Positions 13,846 through 18,431 of a stretch of DNA of 18,431 bases are shown here, in pieces (position 1 is the first letter of the stretch; each line of letters begins with the position of its first letter). Below the pieces are notes generated by a model, which did not search any database, was not told the DNA's origin, and worked only from the letters and a program-made list of their open reading frames with translations. The stretch is from Fibrobacter sp. UBA1313. GTDB lineage: Bacteria > Fibrobacterota > Fibrobacteria > Fibrobacterales > Fibrobacteraceae. A program made the translations under genes and the position numbers. The stretch is from NCBI GenBank assembly GCA_002307115.1, contig DBTP01000124.1:1-18431 (forward strand). Reading direction: 5' to 3'.

Positions 13846-14940
13846 TCCAAACGACTCATACGGGCCTCATTGCTCTACGCACGCGCATAGACAAACTATG
13901 GGGGTATCTTTGACTTAGAGTCTAAGAAGGAAGAATTATCCGTATTAGAACGAGAGTCAGGGAATCCAGACCTCTGGAATCATCAGGAAAAGGCGCAAGC
14001 CTTATTAAAAAAAATCACAGGAATTCGTGATATTCTTGCTGTATGGAATGAGGTCTCCGCTTCTTGTAATGATCTTGGCGAACTTTATGAGATGGCGAAA
14101 GCTGAAAATTCGCAAGATCTTTTTGACAGCATAGAACACGATTTTGCAGAGACCTCCAAAAAAGTCGCAGACATGGAAATGCGTAAAATGCTGGATGGTC
14201 AGGATGATGCGTGTCCCGCTATTCTTGCGATTCACCCGGGTGCAGGGGGCACCGAATCTCAGGATTGGGCGCTCATGTTATTCCGTATGTATTTACGTTT
14301 TATGGAACGCGAGAAAATGGATTTTCGTGTGATTGAAGTTTTGGAAGGGGAAGAAGCGGGTCTCAAGAGTGCGACGATTGAAGTCAACTCTGAGTATGCC
14401 TACGGGCTTCTCCGTTCCGAGATAGGGGTGCATCGTTTGGTACGCATCAGTCCTTTTGATGCCAATGCCCGCCGCCACACGAGTTTTACTGCAGTCTATC
14501 TCTATCCGGTTCATGAAGATGTTAAATACGATTTGAATACAGCGGATGTGCGGGTGGATACTTACCGGAGTTCCGGTGCCGGCGGCCAGTACATCAACAA
14601 AACCGATTCTGCGGTGCGCATGACCCATTTACCTACGGGTATTGTGGCAAGTTGCCAAACGGAGCGCTCGCAAATTCAAAATAGAGAAACCGCTCTTAAA
14701 ACGCTGAAGACCATGGTGGCTGAATTCTACCGTCAAGAGGAAGAATCGAAACGCCAGGATCGTATGGCAGATAAGAAAAAAGTGGAATGGGGTTCTCAGA
14801 TTCGCAGCTACGTACTTCAGCCATATCAATTGGTGAAGGACCTTCGCACAGGCGAGGAAACTTCGGATACCGCGGGTGTTTTGGATGGCAAACTTAAACC
14901 GTTTATTAATGCTTATTTGCTTTCCACCAGTGATAATTGA
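13842..14940 (+). CDS. prfB: Peptide chain release factor 2, with programmed +1 frameshift
   Basis: Reads UAA and UGA stop codons. Starts with GTG 13842, with GGAGG (13831-13835) six bases upstream; 23 codons (MIQTTHTGLIALRTRIDKLW, then GYL) lead to an in-frame TGA at 13911-13913. Shifting +1 at CTT TGA C, translation resumes at GAC 13912 and ends at 14940, giving 365 aa, the same length as the E. coli protein. Codon-recognition tripeptide SPF at about 203-205 marks RF2 (not RF1), and the catalytic GGQ lies at about 247-249 in SSGAGGQYINKTDSAVRMTHL. An ATG at 14092 is internal and would lose the first domain. The frameshift site makes synthesis depend on RF2 level: low RF2 means slow termination at UGA and more frameshifting. 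Confidence 0.97.
13900..13914 (+). promoter_or_regulatory. RF2 autoregulatory programmed frameshift site
   Basis: GGGGGTATCTTTGAC: an internal Shine-Dalgarno-like G run (13900-13904), a three-base spacer, the slippery Leu codon CTT (13908-13910) and TGA C (13911-13914). This is the conserved arrangement of bacterial prfB; P-site tRNA-Leu slips from CUU to UUU while the poor UGA-C stop stalls. Confidence 0.95.
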
Positions 14941-15010
14941 ATACCACTGTATTCGTAACATTGGGTTTGGATGGATTGGGTATTTGTCTATTGCGTTGAA
15001 GCCTTAATCT

Positions 15011-15502
15011 TCAGAACTGATCAAAATCATAATTCGATAGGGAAAGAAAAAACTGAAAGTTCCAGCGGGTGACTGTTTGCATTACGACAGGGACGGATTT
15101 GTCTTTCCATTGTAATAGAAAATGTATTTCGTCTTCTGTCTCTGGAATGTAATAAGAGCAATGCCAGTTCGCTGTATCCTTGAATCCGAGGAATTCATAA
15201 TTTTTTTGTATCGAAGAATAAATCGAATAATCATCATAAATCATACGTGGGCATTCCGTGCTGTCTTTCTCGATTGTGAGATCCAGTCGAACCCTGTCTT
15301 GATGCATCCACATAGGAAAAATGGGCACAATGATGCCATAGAGCCGAAATGTCCTGCTGATTTCCTTGGAGTGAATTCTTATTCTGGGCGTAGACGAGTT
15401 CTTTTGAACCAATTCAAAACCCTGATTCACTGCAAGCGCCGCACAGGAAGTGAGAAACAGAGAAATCCCGATACAAATGATTTTTGTACAGTTTTTAATC
15501 AT
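15011..15502 (-). CDS. Predicted lipoprotein (paralogue of its upstream neighbour)
   Basis: 163 aa. Signal MIKNCTKIICIGISLFLTSC with lipobox LTSC (Cys20). The mature protein contains RIRIHSKEISRTFRLYG, DLTIEKDSTECPRMIYDDYSI and, near the C-terminus, WHCSYYIPETEDEIHFLLQW. The order of elements (hydrophobic strand, acidic/charged linker, ECP-(R/I)-(M/I)-I-Y-(D/N), later Cys, then hydrophobic strands) matches the neighbouring lipoprotein, so they are diverged duplicates, with two shared cysteines (Cys in ECP and in WHC/YNC) that could form a disulfide. The ATG overlaps the neighbour's stop by 4 bp (ATGA). Not a family I recognise. It ends 70 bp from the prfB stop, converging with it. Confidence 0.7.
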   Translation of the reverse strand: MIKNCTKIICIGISLFLTSCAALAVNQGFELVQKNSSTPRIRIHSKEISRTFRLYGIIVPIFPMWMHQDRVRLDLTIEKDSTECPRMIYDDYSIYSSIQKNYEFLGFKDTANWHCSYYIPETEDEIHFLLQWKDKSVPVVMQTVTRWNFQFFLSLSNYDFDQF

Positions 15503-15996
15503 AAGACAATAAAGGGGGTGTAGCCGGAAAACGTGGATTTCTTGAATGTTATTTTATATGTACTGCCCCTGTATTCCATCTTATATTCCAGTTGCTTGGG
15601 AATGGGCAGACGGCCATATTCACAATTGTACTCAAAAAGTTTCTCGTTCTTTTTCCAGATGGTTCGTATCGTTTGTTCTTCATTGATGTAAATAATGGGA
15701 CATTCAGGACCTTCGGCATTCAGGCGGAGGCTTTTTTTTGTCTCATCATATGGACCATCATCAGGGGGAAGGGGCATGAATAGAAATGGCGTAAAAGGAA
15801 AGCCAAGCAAGGAAAAATCCCGGGTTTTGTAGGAATCGATGTCAAAAGGAACTTTGCCGGGATTGTCTTTGCTTTCAAGAGGTTCATAAGAGGTACTATT
15901 GGCATAAGAAGCGACACAGGAAAACAGACAGGACAGGGCCACACCGCAAATAGTAGCGATTAGAAATTTCCTTGCCTTGAGGATTACTTGCAGCAC
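15499..15996 (-). CDS. Predicted lipoprotein (first of the paralogous pair)
   Basis: 165 aa from a GTG at 15996; no ATG is available in the N-terminal part. Basic N-region (KARKF) followed by IATICGVALSCLFSC gives a lipobox LFSC, so the protein is probably lipidated at about Cys27. The mature region includes KVPFDIDSYKTRDFSLLGFP, then a Pro-rich PLPPDDGPY turn, GPECPIIYINEEQTIR and YNCEYGRLPIPKQLEYKMEY. Its layout parallels the downstream lipoprotein. The start is uncertain because no clear ribosome-binding site is visible upstream of the GTG. Divergent from lysS with about 60 bp between the two starts; the pair forms a two-gene operon running towards prfB. Function unknown. Confidence 0.65.
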   Translation of the reverse strand: MLQVILKARKFLIATICGVALSCLFSCVASYANSTSYEPLESKDNPGKVPFDIDSYKTRDFSLLGFPFTPFLFMPLPPDDGPYDETKKSLRLNAEGPECPIIYINEEQTIRTIWKKNEKLFEYNCEYGRLPIPKQLEYKMEYRGSTYKITFKKSTFSGYTPFIVL

Positions 15997-16055
15997 GAAT
16001 GAAAATATATAATTTCTATCTTTTGCTCGTTAAATTTTTCTTCTGGAAGAAAGTT

Positions 16056-17555
16056 ATGTTAGATATGAATGATCAAGTCCAAGCCCGCCTTGTCAAGATT
16101 GACAAGTTTAAGGAACTCGGTGTGGATGCGTATCCGCACAAGTTCAACCGTACCCATGATTCCAAGACGCTGAAGGAACAGAAAGAGACTCTTTTGAAAT
16201 CAGAAGCGAAAGTTGCTTATGCAGGTCGCGTGGTGCGCTTTAATCGCAAGGGCAAGATGTGCTTTATGCATCTCAAGGACCGTTATGGTCGTTTGCAAGC
16301 GGTTTGTGCGGCGAATCTTTTGAATGAAAATTACGAGATCGTCAAAATGATTGACCTTGGTGATTTTGTGGGTGTTGAAGGCTCCATGATGGAAACCCAG
16401 AGTGGTGAGTACTCGGTTAAGGCCGATCAGGTGACCATGCTTTCTAAAGCGGTGCGTCCGCTCCCCACGCCTAAGGAAATTGTGGATGAACAGGGTAACA
16501 AAACCGTGTTCAATGAGTTTAAGGATGTGGATACCCGTTATCGCCAGCGCTACACGGATATGGCTTTGAACGATGACGTGCGGGACGTATTTTTAAAGCG
16601 TAGCAAAATTATGCAGGCCATCCGTGAATACCTTCTTGAAAAAGGATTCATTGAAGTGGAAACGCCGACGCTCCAACCTATTTACGGAGGCGCGAACGCA
16701 AAGCCTTTCACCACGCATCACAATGCCGCTGACATGACGTTGTATCTCCGCGTAGCACCGGAACTTTATCTCAAACGTTGCATTGTGGGTGGTATGGAAA
16801 AGGTTTTTGAATTCAGCAAAAACTTCCGCAACGAAGGCATGGATCGCACGCACAGTCCGGAATTCACGGGCCTCGAATTTTACGAAGCTTATGCCGATTA
16901 CAATGACATGATGGTGCACTTCGAAAATATTTACGAACGCGCTTGCATTGCTGCGAACGGTACCACAAAAATTGATTACCAAGGTTCGGAAATAGATTTT
17001 AAGGCTCCATGGCCGCGTCTTTCCATGTACGAAGCCATTGAAAAGTATGCGAATATTCAAGTGGAAACGTTGAGCGATGATGATCTCAAGGCCGCTATCG
17101 CGAAGCGCGGTGGTGAAAAGCTGGAAGGCACCTGGAGCCGTGGCCGTGCAATTTTGGAATTGTTTGAACTCGCGGTAGAAAAAAATCTGGTGCAACCGAC
17201 GATCATCAAGGACATGCCCAAGGAAAGTACACCGCTTTGCAAAATGCATCGCACCAATCCTGATTTGATCGAACAGTTCGAGCCTTATGCGAACGGTTGG
17301 GAATTGGGCAATGCCTACACAGAATTGAATGATCCTTTGCGTCAGCGCGAACTCCTTGAAGAACAGGTGAATCGTGGTCGTGGTGGTGAAGGTGAAACGC
17401 ATCCCATGGATGAAAGTTTCTTGCATGCGATTGAATCGGGTTTACCGCCGACGGGGGGTGTTGGCTTTGGTATTGACCGCATGGTCATGCTCCTTACCAA
17501 TCAGCAGACTATTCGCGATGTACAACTTTTCCCTCTCATGAAGCCGGAACAATAA
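16056..17555 (+). CDS. lysS: Lysyl-tRNA synthetase, class II
   Basis: 499 aa from ATG 16056, the usual length for the class II enzyme. Charges tRNA-Lys. N-terminal OB-fold anticodon-binding domain (about 55-140), then the class II catalytic core: motif 1 around FIEVETPTLQPIYGGANAKP (about 199-218), motif 2 FRNEGMDRTHSPEFTGLEFY (about 257-276), and motif 3 GGVGFGIDRMVMLL near 467-480. GGAAG six bases before ATG 16056 supports this start; an ATG nine bases downstream is a possible alternative, and the longer frame from 15999 has a non-homologous hydrophobic N-terminus and is rejected. The next gene starts one base after its stop, so the pair is probably co-transcribed. Confidence 0.97.
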   Translation: MLDMNDQVQARLVKIDKFKELGVDAYPHKFNRTHDSKTLKEQKETLLKSEAKVAYAGRVVRFNRKGKMCFMHLKDRYGRLQAVCAANLLNENYEIVKMIDLGDFVGVEGSMMETQSGEYSVKADQVTMLSKAVRPLPTPKEIVDEQGNKTVFNEFKDVDTRYRQRYTDMALNDDVRDVFLKRSKIMQAIREYLLEKGFIEVETPTLQPIYGGANAKPFTTHHNAADMTLYLRVAPELYLKRCIVGGMEKVFEFSKNFRNEGMDRTHSPEFTGLEFYEAYADYNDMMVHFENIYERACIAANGTTKIDYQGSEIDFKAPWPRLSMYEAIEKYANIQVETLSDDDLKAAIAKRGGEKLEGTWSRGRAILELFELAVEKNLVQPTIIKDMPKESTPLCKMHRTNPDLIEQFEPYANGWELGNAYTELNDPLRQRELLEEQVNRGRGGEGETHPMDESFLHAIESGLPPTGGVGFGIDRMVMLLTNQQTIRDVQLFPLMKPEQ

Positions 17556-17556
17556 A

Positions 17557-18431
17557 ATGCATAAATTGGAATGGCTCATCGCTTGGCGTTATCTCGGAGC
17601 TCAACGGAAAAGTCTGTTTGTCTCCCTGATAGGTATATTCAGTATGCTGGGCGTGAGCATTGGTGTCTTTTCACTGATCATTGCTTTGTCCGCTGTCAAT
17701 GGCTTCGAAGAAGAAGTGACCGCACAGATGATCGGCAAAGATGCCCATTTCGAAGTGTTGCGTTATCATGGGGATCCCATTGAAGACTACGAGCGCATTA
17801 CGAGAGACGTGATGGCGAACGATAGTGCTGTCACGGCTTCTGCTCCCTTCATTATTTACAAAGTAGGGATCAGTTCCAAAAAAGTGAACGATGGTATTGT
17901 GCTTTACGGTATTGATCCCAAGCGCTCTCAGAAAGTGGTGGATGTCTACAAACATATGGTATGGGGCAAATACAGCTTGGATAGCATCCCTGATTCTCGC
18001 GGTAATTTGTCTCCGTCTGTGATTTTGGGTGTGGGCCTTGCGAATAGGCTCCGCGTGGTTGTTGGCGATAAAGTGGTGCTTCAGACTTTTCAAAGTCCTG
18101 AAGATGCCGTGAGTTCTGGTGGCCCGCGCCTGCTTTCTGTGGTGGTCTCTGGCATTTTTGAAACAGGGATGTATGAATATGATGGAAACCTTGCCTATAT
18201 CGGTATCCCAGAAGCGCAGAAACTTTTAGCGATAGGGGATGCGGTCTCTGGAATTCAATTTCGCATCAAGGATCAGTGGAAAACGGAAGCGAGTATTGAC
18301 AAGGCCGCCGAAGTGATCAGTTACCCCCATTATTGCATTGATTGGAAAACCAAAAACATTACGCTCTTGAAGTGGATGAATTACGAAAAATTTATTGTAG
18401 CAGCAATTATCTGTCTGATTATTTTGATTGC
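17557..18431 (+). CDS. LolC/LolE-family ABC transporter permease (3' end outside window)
   Basis: 291 complete codons, open to the window end. LolC/E permeases with the ATPase LolD extract lipoproteins from the inner membrane and hand them to LolA. The N-terminus MHKLEWLIAWRYLGAQRKS is the typical amphipathic start with W-R-Y-L, followed by a membrane segment (FVSLIGIFSMLGVSIGVFSL, about 25-44) and the conserved NGFEEEV that opens the periplasmic domain. The periplasmic MacB-type domain follows (FETGMYEYDGNLAYI is a family motif), and a second membrane segment begins at FIVAAIICLIILI at the edge. The ATG lies one base after the lysS stop. Whether it is LolC, LolE or the single LolF-like protein cannot be told without the rest. 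Confidence 0.88.
   Translation, partial: MHKLEWLIAWRYLGAQRKSLFVSLIGIFSMLGVSIGVFSLIIALSAVNGFEEEVTAQMIGKDAHFEVLRYHGDPIEDYERITRDVMANDSAVTASAPFIIYKVGISSKKVNDGIVLYGIDPKRSQKVVDVYKHMVWGKYSLDSIPDSRGNLSPSVILGVGLANRLRVVVGDKVVLQTFQSPEDAVSSGGPRLLSVVVSGIFETGMYEYDGNLAYIGIPEAQKLLAIGDAVSGIQFRIKDQWKTEASIDKAAEVISYPHYCIDWKTKNITLLKWMNYEKFIVAAIICLIILI

Noticed and set aside
16593..17426. 277-residue minus-strand frame inside lysS
   Set aside because: Antisense shadow of lysS codon usage; composition is not protein-like.
1..18431. CRISPR arrays, tRNA or rRNA genes
   Set aside because: No regularly spaced short direct repeats and no tRNA or rRNA signature were seen on either strand.

Overview
The window reads as chromosome of an anaerobic, Gram-negative, didermic bacterium. 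Didermy is suggested by a LolC/LolE-type lipoprotein-release permease, several lipobox lipoproteins, a periplasmic parvulin and phosphatidylserine decarboxylase. Anaerobic life is suggested by ferredoxin-like MinD ATPases and NifX-type cofactor proteins. The style of the surface and lipoproteins, including an SUMF1-like secreted protein, fits Fibrobacter and relatives (Fibrobacterota); this assignment is inference from gene style, not from a marker gene.

Layout. 1-272: truncated copy of a short TA-flanked repeat element. 471-1322 (-): modD. 1432-2529 (-): ychF. 2582-2819: second copy of the element, filling the gap between ychF and a lipoprotein gene (2908-3735, +). 3747-6216 (-): a four-gene operon NifX-like / MinD-ferredoxin ATPase / MinD-ferredoxin ATPase / NifX-like, divergent from DUF134 regulator and metallo-beta-lactamase-fold genes (6332-7442, +). 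The shared upstream region carries a long dyad, a good candidate operator. 7492-7800: third, longest copy of the element. 7843-10781 (+): psd, an unrecognised protein ending in an endonuclease III-type Fe-S motif, a lipoprotein, and a GerW/YtfJ-family protein, apparently one operon. 10993-12407 (+): a secreted SUMF1/FGE-like protein split by a frame change at an eight-A run. 12408-12831: gene-poor. 12832-14940 (+): a PpiC-type foldase and prfB, with GTG/TGA overlap and the classical +1 programmed frameshift. 15011-15996 (-): two overlapping paralogous lipoproteins. 16056-18431 (+): lysS and a LolC/E permease running off the window.

Two things stand out. The central divergent cluster (two NifX/ORP-like proteins, two ferredoxin-MinD ATPases, DUF134 regulator, MBL-fold enzyme, with modD nearby) resembles the gene set around the Mo-Cu orange protein of Desulfovibrio and is probably a metal-sulfur cofactor or cell-positioning system. 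The repeat family has 18-bp terminal inverted repeats, TA at the outer junctions, a conserved internal hairpin and clean 30- and 71-bp internal deletions, which is what a small non-autonomous IS630/Tc1-mariner-type element (MITE) should look like.
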